NCBI GenBank assembly: GCA_005281725.1
Contig: SSBO01000014.1
Coordinates: forward strand, 1,897,292-1,961,291
Source of the DNA: Wuchereria bancrofti
Lineage: Eukaryota; Nematoda; Chromadorea; Rhabditida; Onchocercidae
DNA length: 64,000 bases
Direction: 5' to 3'
Below, in pieces: positions 24,837-43,600 of this stretch; the stretch's first letter is position 1; every line of letters starts with the position of its first letter. The translations under genes were made by a program, and so were the position numbers. Below the pieces are notes generated by a model, which searched no databases, was not told where the DNA came from, and saw only the letters and a list, made by a program, of their open reading frames with translations.

Positions 24837-25761
24837 GAGATTTGATTAAATTTTCATGCCGAATATGCGTGTGTGAGTTTTATGTTTTTGTGTATTAGCA
24901 ATAACTTTGCATAAACTGTTGCTATTTTCTTACTATTATTACTTTTTCTAATACAAATAATATAAAATTATAAGTAAGAGATAGAAACTGAAAAATGAAA
25001 ATTTTTTAATTTTAACTTTTATGGACGGAAAAATCAGAAAAATCAACATTTTTTCCTTTTTTTGCAATTAGAAAAAATAATTTACACTGCTAAATTACAT
25101 TCTAATTCACATTTGGGCCAGAGATTTGTCCAAGTTAAAAAATATGAAAACGAAGCATGTTTTAATCATATCATTATTATCAAGAGAAAAAAAAATTCTT
25201 TCAATAATGGATAAACATTTGTGATAAGTGAAAGTAAAATGAAAATCTTTCATTTTCTTTTAATTTGTTATCTCCGAGTTCGCGCAAGTCACGCACGCGC
25301 AATTGTTACTTTACGTGGTTACATATGGGTATACATATATGCTGCAAGATTTTGGAATTGTACCAAATGCTATTAAAAGAAAACAAGAAAGTTTACCCTT
25401 TCTAATTTTTCTTTCAATTCTGTAAATAAATCCTTTTCTGTAAATCGAAATAGTCAATAAATTTAAGAATAATAGTTGGACTAATTTTATCTGAGTGAAA
25501 TTAAGCTAAACTAAATTACATTAATTAGAATTTAATCGAATTAACCTAACTTCTTATGTGTATCAGCGTAGTTAATTTTTCTGCCGAAATCAAACTACCA
25601 TTAATAAAATGCTCAAAAATATTTCTCATTTGAAGAAAAGTGTTTGAATGGTCAAAGATTAGTTCCAAATAAGAAACAATTTTGAATGATTAGTAAAATG
25701 AAGGCATTGCTTCAACAAGTGGCAAGTGATTATTAAATAACCAAAGTGCAGCTCGATGTGT
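24837..25761. other. AT-rich DNA, no gene recognised
   Basis: Nothing coding could be supported. A short patch near 25278-25320 is richer in CG dinucleotides (GTCACGCACGCGCAATTG). Confidence 0.5.
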
Positions 25762-25945
25762 CTTAACATGCCTTGGCCTATATCTCACTTTTACGTGCCT
25801 TAAACATGCTTTGGCCTATATCTCACTTTTACGTGCCTTAAACATGCGTTGGCCTGTATCTCACTTTTACGTGCCTTAAACACGTCTTTGTTTATGTCTT
25901 ATTTTTACGTGCCTCAAATGTGCTTTAGTCTATGTCTCATTTTCT
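25762..25945. repeat. 38-bp tandem repeat, about 5 copies, decaying rightward
   Basis: Copies start near 25762, 25799, 25837, 25875 and 25913. The shared core is GCCTTAAACATG followed by TTGGCCTATATCTCAC and TTTTACGTGC. The first three copies are nearly identical, while the fourth and fifth carry many substitutions, such as TTTGTTTATGTCTTA in place of TTGGCCTATATCTCA. Confidence 0.88.
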
Positions 25946-27675
25946 CGATTTTTGTCTCATTTCTGCTCATTTGTATTCTATAAATGGAACGATGATAAAA
26001 ACTTGAAATGAAATGAGATTGAATTAAATTTGATCAATAAAGTAAAAAACGTAAGTTACTGAGCAGAAATAGGAATCAGTGGTTGGACGTATGATTAACA
26101 ATAATTACTGATTAATAGTGATTAGTGGTGATTATTGCTTGTATTGCCATTTTTATGATCGAAAGGAGGGAAAGAGCAAAATGTTTTTTGATGTTACCGA
26201 TGGTTATTGAATTCTTTTTAAATAGTTGCTAAGATTATTTATCAACTCAATAACTTGAAAGTTTTTTTCAGAATTTTCTACAAATGAAACACTGAAATAT
26301 AATTTAGAAAAGGAAAAATGCTATAAAAGAGGAAATTTTGTTGCCATGAATACTTTTTTCAGTTATAATTGGAAATAGTTGAATTAAATATTCAATTACT
26401 GGAAATGACTAAAAGAACATCAAATAGATCTATAATTTGAATCAACACACCTTATAATAGCGAAGAATTATATGCAAAAGTAAATTTAAGGAGCACAAGG
26501 ACAGAAATTAGGCCTAGCATAATATAATATACAAAATTAAAATTTATTCTAACATAGCTATTTTACTGGGACGGAAAAAATGAGATGCGAAAGTTTACGT
26601 ATGGCATCTTTAAGTTTAAAATATTTTGCTATTTAAAAGATGAAAGTGAGGAAGACCGGATGGTAAAGAAAAAAAGAAGAAGAGTGGGAAGTTTGAGTAA
26701 GCATATTAAATTGTACCCATGGGATTATTTAAAGATTATGCTAACAAGTTCATCAGAAATAGTCAGAGAGTTTCTTACTCTTAAAAATTATATTTACTAA
26801 TCACATATGCTTTTTAACCCTGAACAAACTCAAAATTATCCCAAAATTCAGATTTTTTTAAAGTATGCTTTTTTTCAATGAAATAAATTCCTATGGTATT
26901 CATAAATTTAAATGGGTCAAATGAGAAAGTTGCGCCTCGATTGCTTTATCATTGCTACTATAATATGTAAATTAGGGTCAACTTTTTATTTTTCCAACAC
27001 AAAGAATTGTACTATTTGGTTTTAAATGTTCGCTATGATTAATACCTCTATTATACCTGTATTAATAACAGAACTATAGGAATCAAAATATAGCGATAAC
27101 GACTTAATTCCGATTGTCAATTTGCCTGGAATAGTGGCAAAGGTCATCCTATCATTGCACTAATCTAATAAAATAGAGCGGCCATGTCATATGGGTAAAT
27201 CAAATTGTCTGTTCGAAATAAATAAACAATTTAAGGGACAGAAGGTTAATCATTTCTTGAAAGGGCAAAACAATCGGAAATTCATGTTGAATTCGAATAG
27301 AACTTTCAAACAAGCTCGTATTAATTTCATTAATGAATCCAACTGATACTTACAAAACTAAAAATTACTTTCTATTAGAGTTTTTCTCAGCTACAAACCA
27401 TCGATCGCAGATGGCTACAATTCTTCTCGAATAAAAGTAGAAGATGCTAAATTCAGTTCAAATTTAGCTTAAGTCTTCTTCTCTTGTTGGCAAATTTTCA
27501 ACTGAATGCTTCATTCGCCCTATGCGCCGTAAAGTACACAATGAAGCCAAACATCTCAGAACTTTCTTTAGGGAATTACTGGTAAAACTCGCTATATCCC
27601 GCAAAAGTCTTCTTGCATTTGTACACGTGGTTAGCACTAATGTCTCAGAGAATTACTTAAGAAGGTGTTGTATGT
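25946..27675. other. Intergenic DNA upstream of the tRNA
   Basis: A plus-strand ORF at 26585-26800 (71 codons, with a KKKRRR run) starts with ATG but matches no family I know and lacks supporting splice or promoter features. The rest shows no coding signal. The base composition becomes less AT-rich towards the tRNA. Confidence 0.45.
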
Positions 27676-27749
27676 GCCTGAGTAGCGCAGTTGGTTAGCG
27701 CGTCAGTCTCATAATCTGAAGGTCGTGAGTTCGAACCTCACCTCGGGCA
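27676..27749 (+). tRNA. tRNA-Met (CAT), elongator type
   Basis: The cloverleaf is complete. The acceptor stem GCCTGAG pairs with CTCGGGC (one G-U), with discriminator A at 27749. The D arm GCGCAGTTGGTTAGCGC matches the A box. The anticodon loop CTCATAA gives anticodon CAT. The T arm is GTGAG-TTCGAAC-CTCAC and contains the B box. The anticodon stem ends in the T-T opposition seen in other animal elongator tRNA-Met genes, and the sequence lacks initiator features, so it decodes internal AUG. There is no intron. A TTTT at 27758-27761 is the likely RNA polymerase III terminator. Confidence 0.97.
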
Positions 27750-27757
27750 TTTCCTAC

Positions 27758-27761
27758 TTTT
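27758..27761 (+). terminator. RNA polymerase III terminator of tRNA-Met
   Basis: The first run of four T residues on the plus strand downstream of the tRNA, 9 bases after its last base, fits the usual Pol III stop signal. Confidence 0.7.
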
Positions 27762-28834
27762 GCTCTTTGACATGGTTCAAAAAATTTGCAGAGATGAGGA
27801 GTGTGAGGGCGAACAAAGATCGGTGATCTTCGAATCTAATCGATATTTGGTTGATAATCTTGGAGTTTAATCGATATTCGATTGATCTCATTCCTCGGTC
27901 AGCATGCTGTTTAACAGTTTGATTTCGCTGTGACTCAAGTCTCTTCCAAAATTTATCATTTATTTATCTGGAAAAGACTGACCGTATGTTGCTTACGTGT
28001 ATTTATTTTTCCCGCACTGAGAGCACTTACGTGACTGTTAGGCATTTTAGCCGTTGCTTAGGGTAAAATCCCCCAATTTACCGTATAGTTGTAGTTATCC
28101 GATACCTTCCGAAGCGTCTTGGAGTTTTTAGTACTTCCAACTATTTATCCTCATTTTCTATTAATGACAACTTGCGTTATTGATAGAAACTTTCAGCAGA
28201 ATTCAGAAATATTTAGAAATTCTTTAGATTCCAAAGATTAAAATTATCACTAACATCATTTTTCATTCAGTGGAGAGTACTGATAAGAGAATACAACGGT
28301 ATATCTGTGTTGTCGCGAACAAAGAGGCATTTGTCGCGGATACGGTCCTTCGGTGTGTCCCTCCGTCGATCAGTTCACTGATATTTCAGAGTGTTTCTGT
28401 TGCTGTCAACAGTTGACGAAACTTCTGTCTTATGTGTTTACAGGTAAAGCACAAAGATCACAGTGCTCTCTCTTTCAGGATAGTTCGATCGATCCTTGAA
28501 ATCTACCGTTAAATTTATCGGTCTGTCAAATGGATCTTTGCTCACGCACCTTTGGATACTGTAGTGGAAAGGTATGCAACATAAGACAGTACCTTTTCTC
28601 TGCATCAAATTCGATCTTTGTCTCAAAAAGTGATGGTTGAATTGATGAAATTGTTTAGTGTTACTGAAGAATGAATGTTTTGGAATAAACTAACTGCAAA
28701 GTGAGTGCTTGTATTGCATATTGCAGTACGTCTGCATGACAGGTAGATACGTCTTGGGACAATACTCAAAGCTTCAGCAAGTCGACTGTAAGGTATGCAC
28801 GTTGAGTAGCAGAAAATAAGTTGGGTCAATCATG

Positions 28835-28926
28835 CATGAAGGCCAAGCAGGCTGTACCATGAAGGCCAAGCAGGCTGTACCATGAAGGCCAAGCAGGCTG
28901 TACCATGAAGGCCAAGCAGGCTGTAC
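28835..28926. repeat. 23-bp tandem repeat, 4 exact copies
   Basis: The unit CATGAAGGCCAAGCAGGCTG + TAC is repeated exactly four times (28835, 28858, 28881, 28904). It is GC-rich. The length is not a multiple of three, so it would not stay in one reading frame. Confidence 0.95.
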
Positions 28927-29607
28927 CAGCTATACCGAAAGAAGTGCAAAGAAAAGTCATTTTGCCTCATTTCTTGTTTATTTTCTACTTCAGAATTTAA
29001 GGAGTAGCTTAAAGAATTTCGAGGCCTAATGAAAGCAGTTTATTTCATATAACTTTTTTTAAAAACTGAAACAACACTGTGTGCATTGTAATGAATGTGC
29101 ATTAAATCAGTACCTAAAAAAACTTTTACTGAATTTATTGAGAAATGACAGATGGAATTCATCCATTTTTTGTCAATTTACCTTTTCTGTTTTATTTATA
29201 CTTTGTAGAAGCATTTAATCGCAAATAACACATACTTCAAACAGTTCTTTAAATAACTTTTCTCAAAAACTTTTGTAAATTTTACATAATTTAGCAGTGA
29301 AATTCAACCATTCTAACTGGTCTATTTCAGCTATCGTATCGGATCGATGTATCCGATGCATTCCATCAGAATTTGAGGGGAAACTACTTGTTGGTTAATC
29401 GATCCTAAGTTATTCACTTGTGACCGTTTCCAAATCACTAATTTTGAATCATTTAATTAGATTGATTGCTTATTGCTATATGAGTAAAACTGGCCAATTT
29501 CAAGAAATGTCTTCAATCGTTCTCTTCTTGTAAATTCCAATTTTATCGTTGTTTGCAGTAAAATGGAACAGCAGTATTCATTATCACCACCATCAAATTA
29601 TCAGTAC

Positions 29608-29750
29608 AATTAATTAATTAACTAATTGATAATAATAACAATAAATAATAATAATAAGTACCAATAATAATAATAATAATAAGTACCAATAATAATAATA
29701 ATAAATAATAACAATAATAATAAATAAATGGTAATAATGATAAATAGTAA
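29608..29750. repeat. Imperfect (AAT)n tract
   Basis: It contains several blocks of AATAATAATAAT broken by AAGTACC (twice) and AAC. It lies about 700 bp upstream of the first recognised exon of the kinase gene. Confidence 0.85.
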
Positions 29751-29802
29751 AACAACAGCGATGATACAGGGACATCTATCTAATCGATGACTACATTACA
29801 GT

Positions 29803-30111
29803 TTGGTATGTGGTACAAAGGCGATGATAATATTGAAGAACCGAAGGAGAAACCAGTTCCGTCTCGGTGATGGACCCTCTACTAAAATTGTTTGCCAACT
29901 GCTGCAGTCTTCGAGTCAGCCAGTATTTCCCGACTGTAGCGGTACCGTCTGCAACCGCTGCGCAACTCACAAGTCCATCTATCTACTACCTTTGTCCATC
30001 TCATCGATACGCATCAAAGATGAGGCACTCACTTACTGCATCACAGCAACTTATCCGTATTGTTGCTTTTCACTTCTGTTTATCTTTCACTCCAATTTCG
30101 GTTTAAACTGA
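29803..30111 (+). other. Doubtful upstream ORF region before the kinase gene
   Basis: Two overlapping plus-strand frames stay open (ATG at 29803 for 102 codons; another frame from about 29867 for 79 codons). The stretch is unusually rich in C and Ser/Pro/Thr codons for this window. Neither product resembles the N-terminus of protein kinase D or anything else I recognise. It could be a 5' untranslated exon, an upstream alternative exon or chance. Confidence 0.2.
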
Positions 30112-30401
30112 CCAAAACGACCAAATTTAACTCTTCGTTCTTGTTTCTTGTCAAATTATTGTCCAAAAGTGGTAACTGTATAGAAGTTATTTGGCTGTAG
30201 CCGGGATATAATATGTCCCGGAGGGTATTCAAATGGGTCCGGGAAATGCTGGCGAGCAGAAGTTGGTTACCAAAGTTACTTTCAGAAACATTTCGAAGTA
30301 ATCAAAGTATTTTGAGGTTTCCTCTCGTTTAAAAGCTTTGCAATACACTGCAATTGCTTTGATCCTCTCTTTCTGATTGTGATTCCGGAAATCTTGATGT
30401 G

Positions 30402-30407
30402 TTTCAG
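30402..30407 (+). promoter_or_regulatory. Acceptor site before the first kinase exon (cis- or trans-splice)
   Basis: TTTCAG at 30402-30407 directly precedes the open exon carrying the first recognised codons. An in-frame ATG at 30399 would overlap this acceptor. The start is therefore more likely the ATG at 30477 within the exon, as expected for a spliced-leader or 5'-UTR-exon acceptor in a nematode. Confidence 0.5.
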
Positions 30408-30476
30408 AACGATGATTGCAAGTTCCATCATTCTGATGGACAATTCCTGAATTCCTTCACTATTTGTTTTACGCTG

Positions 30477-37409
<6,933 letters not shown>

Positions 37410-37527
37410 GAGATGCAGAAATTGATGCAAATTTTTGTGAACTGATTGATATCTTATCACTGACAAAGTAGCTGACAAAAGCTATATCAGGTAGCTCGAT
37501 TGAAATCATCAGGTGAGAGTGGAATTG

Positions 37528-37560
37528 AGTGAGTGAGTGAGTGAATAATGAATGAGTGAA
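37528..37560. repeat. (GAGT)n short microsatellite
   Basis: GAGTGAGTGAGTGAGTGAAT followed by a degenerate GAGTGAATGA lies about 120 bases after the kinase stop codon, probably in the 3' UTR or just beyond. Confidence 0.75.
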
Positions 37561-39304
37561 TGATTATTTTGCTGGAGAATTTGAATAATTTCACCTTGTC
37601 ATTCATGGTGACACCTGGAAAGATGGAATTATTTTGGTGAAAAGAAAAACTTTTTGATGCAAATTCATCAACCATTTTCTGCTGCAGTTATTCCGGTGAC
37701 ACATCTACCTGGTTCGATATTGGAAAAGGTGTGATGTGTGATGGGAATATTTGAATTCAAGATTAGAGTCCAGATTTTACACAGATTTCTGAAGTTTTTT
37801 CTCTTTTGAGTAACTTTGAGTTTTTATTACAGTGATTATTTGATTCAGTTTTTATGCATGTTTTATAGCTTATTTGAAAGTATTTTCATTGCATAAATTT
37901 TTGCCTTTTCGAAATTTTAACAAGGATTTTTGAAATAATCTGTGTATTTCTTTGATATTTGTTTAGAAGCTTTTTATTTTCCATGATTTGAGTTGAAAAG
38001 AATGCTGAATTATTTGAATAATACCTGAGTAACTTCCCTTTTGGCATATAATCAAGAATTATGAGGAAACAGAAGTGCGCGAATATTCCGATGGATGATC
38101 AAAAGTAAAAAAGAAATCGATTGTTCCTATGATCAAAAGTGAAAATGATTTCCCAATAACTAATGAACTTCCATTGTCTAAGAATTTAGAAATTCAGCCG
38201 TTCCGAATCCGGCGGAGGTGACCTTTTACCTTTATTTACCTTTGTTGACCCTTATTGCTTATGGCTAATATGACTTTTTCGTAACTTTAATTCAAAAATG
38301 ATACGAATGAAGTGAGGGAGAGCAGATCGAAACATTTGCAATCGAATTCCATTAAAGACTGATCCGGATCGATGTTTCGTTATTCTGGAACCGTAAGAGT
38401 TGAATAATTCTTTCCGATTTAAGTGGACGTGTCCTTTCAAGGTTTGCTTCACGTATGCATGACGGGAAATGATAGATGGGTACTGTAATGACTCAGTTTA
38501 AGATCGTCCATCAGAAATGAATCCTTTTTATTAATTAAAGTGTACTACCGCTTGCGATGCATAAATATTTAAGAATTAATCCTTGCGGCACAAATTTTTT
38601 CACTTTTGTCAACATCAAATTTGCATAAATGCCAAAGACCATAGAAATTGTTACGAAATAACTTAAATGCAATTTAAAATTTTGTCTTTTCTACATAAAT
38701 GTTCACATAACTGTTTAACCTGAATTTCTACATTACACTTAAATTTTTCATTTAAACTAATACAAAAAAGAAATAGATGTTACTTTTTTGGAATGTTACT
38801 TGACATATATTTGAAGATTTGGAGTCGTCCAGTTGAAGGACTGATATCTTATAATATGTTGCTTATCATTCTATTAATTACATTTCAATGCTGATAATTT
38901 TATAAAATTTAAAGTTTGATTTTAAAAGTTGAAAGACTAGTAATCTTATATATGAAGTCGCAATAAAAGTAATATTATCGAAATTCCCTATTCTCATTTC
39001 GACATTTCACACAACACTTCACTGAATATGCCTTACACTTTTCATGAAATGTGACTGCAGTCGTACGTGGTGCATTCACGTAAACCAATTGAAGAATGCG
39101 TGGCAAGTACACGCTGATAGAATATGCTTCTTACTTTGAATGCTTGTTTATTCACAAGCACATGCGATCAACTAACTCATTCATCACGGCTAATCGTCAA
39201 GGAGTAAAGATGAAAGATGCATAAAATGAAATGAAATTCTGATCGGAATAAAATGAATGTATTACATACATATATACAAAGCACATACAATCAGCATGAA
39301 ACAA

Positions 39305-39583
39305 TGACATTTGAAGTATTTCATAAAATTGGTTCTATTTCAATGGCGACAAGTTCGCAAATTTTATCAGAAACTTAGCAAATTTCCTAACGAACAATTT
39401 TTCACTTTAAATTCCAAATATCAAAATAAACATTTGTTTATCGGCCCTCAATTCCTTATAAGATGTCGGATCAAAGCAATCCGAAAGGACCGATATTTTA
39501 AATTGAAAATGGTATGGAACGAACTGTTTAAAGCATCAAATGAGATGCAACAAATTGATATGGAAACATCAACAAATAACTAA
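39305..39583 (+). CDS. Unrecognised 90-codon ORF, doubtful
   Basis: The frame is open from the TGA at about 39302-39304 to the TAA at 39581-39583. It reads as a basic peptide with a mixed composition less AT-driven than most frames here (stretches FQWRQVRKFYQKLSKFP and WNELFKASNEMQQIDMETS). There is no in-frame ATG at the start, so it would have to be a terminal exon behind an acceptor such as TTTGAAG near 39316. The Y/F-Q-K-L-x-x-x-P pattern faintly recalls LYR-motif mitochondrial proteins, but I cannot support that assignment. It lies alone between the two convergent genes. Confidence 0.2.
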
Positions 39584-40665
39584 AGCAAAGTAAAGCAATT
39601 TATAAAGTTATGTTGTGGGTAAAATCTCTTATTTTCCCGATATTTGTTCGAATTTCCAGCAGTTAACTCAATAAAACGAAAGGGAAAACCGGTCATATTC
39701 CTGAATAATGTTTTCATAGAAAATTAATTCATTGTTCCCGAAATCTTTTAATCACTAATCTCAGATTCCCGGTTTTCCGACCCTTTCCTTCCTCATTTTC
39801 TTCGTGTTTCCTTTCCTAATTAAGCTTTACTCATACCATTTCCAAAATTTACATAATCAGAAAAATAAAATAAAAACACAAAAAGAAGGCAAAAAATTAT
39901 AAGAGCAAGAGGAGATCATTTACCTGTATTATTTCTCTATGTGTATAAAGAAACGCAAGTGAAAAAGTCCAGAAATTTGATCGGAAATTAATTAAGAGAT
40001 GAAATTAAAAAGGGAGAAGCTACGTCAAACCACGCAACATCTAAAAACTTTCTCGACCGCCCCTATTTCTGTTTCCGGTCCGCTTCAATTCTCTTCAACT
40101 GGTTGGACAGCTATCAGTTATCCTACCTCAGATCATTCCAGTATTTTCATATACCGGATTGAAATATCGTAAGAGTAAGATGTCAGCTTTAGCAATTTGG
40201 AATAAGGAAAATTCGTTTGTTAACATTAAATAATGGGTAGTTGACAGGCGCTGTTTAAATTTATATCTTCGAAATTGCTATGAAGTAGAAAAGATGCAAA
40301 TGTCAGAGATGGAATAAAGAAAAGTCATTGTCAGCCATTTCTTCCCTTAAAAAACTAAAATTAATTTATACTATTACGGAAAGTACGGAAATAATTAAAT
40401 ATGGAAACGAAATTCCTGGAAGAGCACCTGTAACCCGTATTAGAGATAAATGTAGTAGACATATGAAATGAAATTTGTTTTGCTAAATGCTATCTACAGC
40501 AGCAGAAATGGAAATGATATAACTGTTTTGCATCAGATCAAAGAACAGTGCTATTTACGTTCGATGTTTCAAAATTACTGCGAAATGGAAGAATAGATAA
40601 ATTCGCAGGATAAAATGATAAAAAATAACTTTTCTAATTTATCCCACCGAGGAATTTCGTTAATG

Positions 40666-43600
40666 CTATAAATAAACTTTTTTAACCTTATAATCCCTTG
40701 GTAGGGTACTGTTATTCAAACATGTTACAAAATTTTTTTCTGTGGGAAATTTGGGTGTAACAAAACCGGAGTTGACATTACTACCGAAGTTTAGAAATGG
40801 TGTGCCATTTTGAGGTACACCAGAAGCCAATGATATTGTATCCTTTCCAGGTCCTGTACCGTAAACATGCTCCAATTTGGCACCAGCTAAGGAATCGTGA
40901 CGTGTTAACCGAGCACGTCCGTATGAATCATAACTTCCTTAAATGAAAAAAAAAGTTTTGATTGAAATCAAGTTAGAAAGTAGACAATCGATTAATAATT
41001 AAAAAAATCTTATGAATTTAGTAAGGTTGATCTAAAAGAGCAAGTGAACCGTAAATAAATTTGTCAACCTGTAGAAGAACCGGGCGAACGATGCTGACCA
41101 TCCTGTATTGATCTCCACTTGGACAACCGGTAGCCGGCAAAGAAGCCACAGACGGAAGCAATAGCCATCGTTATCAAAACAGCAATGACAAGTCGTTCAC
41201 TACCGGAATTGTTTGCTTTCTCGTCTGATGAAGTGACGCGTTCCGAATGTAACTCTAAAGTAACTGTTTGAAATGGACAATGGAATTCACTGCTAGCGAA
41301 TTAAAAAAGATACCATTACTGCCTGATACAAGGCAGAGACCGATACAAGGGAGAAAGGAGAAGCAGGGACAGTGGCGGATCAGCGTTTCATCCAACCGAA
41401 CAGCGCCTCCTTACCGTCAATCGCGTAGTAGTCTGGGTCTACGGCGCCTTCAGGACATTGCTCCGACTGTCCGAGGAGTATGTTTTGGACGAAATTCTCG
41501 CCTGACCATACGTTTCGACCAATACAGCGTGCACTGTCTAAATCCCATGCACAGTGTGCGTCCTGCAAGTGCACGCAACCTGCACAATTCCGCTGTTCTG
41601 AACAATATTCCAACGGTACTGCCGCTACTTCGTTTGCGCTGACCACAATCAACTGCAATTCATATGAAAAATGTTAGATGATTAATCGAGAATTGTCATT
41701 CTTTGTCATCGAAAAATAGTGGAAAATTTTATGAAAAATGTTTAGAAGACTTCAAACATGCAATTCTGATATGTGATATAATCAATTAGTTAGTTAGTAA
41801 CCTGTTCATTGGTAGCCATCAAATTAATAATCGGTGAATTCTTGGGGAAAACTTTTACCGACTGAACGATTGTTGTAGGACCATCTTGGGGGTCATAGAG
41901 CTTCAGAACATGTCCATCTGAGGTACCAATGTACAAAGCATTATGTGTTGCTCCTTTTTTAACTGAATGAACCTGTAAGAGAATTTAGAAAAGTGTTTAG
42001 ATGCTCCTCACTGATCACCAATCACTTATCATTAATTAAAATTTAATTTGTCAATAACAAATTCTAATTAAACATCCTCGCGATCTATTTATCCATGGTT
42101 TATTAGCCTCCTCTTCCTCCACCAGCCAATATAAGAATGATGAAACTCCCTCACTTTGTTACTAAAAAATTGAATTTTATCACTAATATTCGTTTAAAAG
42201 AATATATATATATATATAAAAGGATTAGTCATTTTGCACGACATTGCCCCAAAATTAAAACTATTTTTTTGTTGATGCGACTTTGCAATCTTTCTGGAAC
42301 TTTTCTTCTTTCAACCATTTAAGATGAAGTAATTGTGGGAATTTAAGCACTACCAGACAACACTGAGATCATTTTGATATGTATTAAAGTTCTCTTTGAC
42401 AAAACACAGGTATGAGTAGCAGTAAATATGAATTCTGTATCTTTTTTTAGATATCTAATTTCTGATTATGAAATTTTAGCTGAAAAACAGAAAATCTTTA
42501 TCAAAAAAAAAAATCACAAACTTTTGGGGAAATGGCGATCTGCGTGAATGAAGCACGTTCAGGTCCCTGAACAAGGATTGGTTTTGAACGTACCGCAGGT
42601 ACCGCTTCATGCATCAGTGGATTGCGTGCGATGAATGAAACAATATTTTCTGATAATTTCGATGAATCCGTAACGCACTGAAACAGCAAGCAATGGCAGT
42701 GCGTGCGTGATGAATGTGGATTGCGCTGCACTCACGGGAAGTACTCACGTACGAGTAGTCTTTCTGTTGGTGAAAAAATATAAAGCATTCACATGGAGTA
42801 TACATTTAATATCATGACTTACCGATCCAGGCCTTGGAACAGGCATACTCTCGTGCGGCCTGTAAGGTACCCAAAAGCTTTGAGCAGTTTTTTGGATTTT
42901 AAAATGTCCATAATCAAAAATCCGTTTGATAGTTTCCATCCGGTATGCACATACGGCTGACATTCGAACATTGCTTTCGGGTGTTGAAAAAACGGCGTAT
43001 ACGTAAGAAGAACCGTCGACTGTCGCTACTGGTTCGGTCACTGCTTCTGCAATCGATGAATATTGAAATCAAATTAGAATGTTTAATTATAAACGGAACT
43101 CATTTGTGAGATCTGATTTTTCCTTCTGCAGAAAAATTTTCTGAATTGATAAATCACTTTCATATTGAGCATATCATCCTGTAAATTTTTTACATTTTAC
43201 CGTTTTACATCCTCCCAATCAATCAATATTTATTATATCGATATTTGTGGTATCGAAAATGATTGTTTATTTGACCAAAATGAAAAATGAAAAGAGTTTT
43301 TAAAAGCATTTGCTCCTTCTTAAGTCCACATCGATTCGGTCGCTAATTTTTTATTTTATTGGTAGAAAAGTTGAAAGAAGATCTCACTGACGCTTTTACT
43401 TCTCAAATTCTTTTATTTTTTCAAAACACAAGCAGAAGCGATCGAGAATTTCTCGCGGTGTCATTCAGACTTAAAAGACATTTATCCGTTAGAAGCGAAG
43501 CGACAAACAACTCATACGCAATTCATTGAAGTAAAATGGCGTATTTGCTGGCACTGAACAGTTCAGTCGTGCCTTCACATACGACGTCCAACGTTCATGG

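Larger units (their letters stand above)
27762..30407. other. Intergenic / 5' flank of the kinase gene
   Basis: It is GC-richer than most of the window. It holds a 23-bp tandem repeat (28835-28926), an AAT-rich tract (29608-29750) and, at 29803-30111, a stretch open in two plus-strand frames. I could not place any exon with confidence. It may carry the promoter and untranslated exons of the kinase gene. Confidence 0.45.
37410..40665. other. Convergent intergenic region (3' flanks of kinase and semaphorin)
   Basis: It holds the 3' ends of two genes running towards each other. A short GAGT repeat is at about 37528-37560. A GC-richer patch without a recognisable frame lies around 38180-38480. 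The only frame worth noting is at 39305-39583, listed separately. Confidence 0.5.

Noticed and set aside
41268..41677. Plus-strand frames of 124 and 65 codons
   Set aside because: They are antisense to the PSI-domain exon of the semaphorin, whose frame, phase and motif match are much better.
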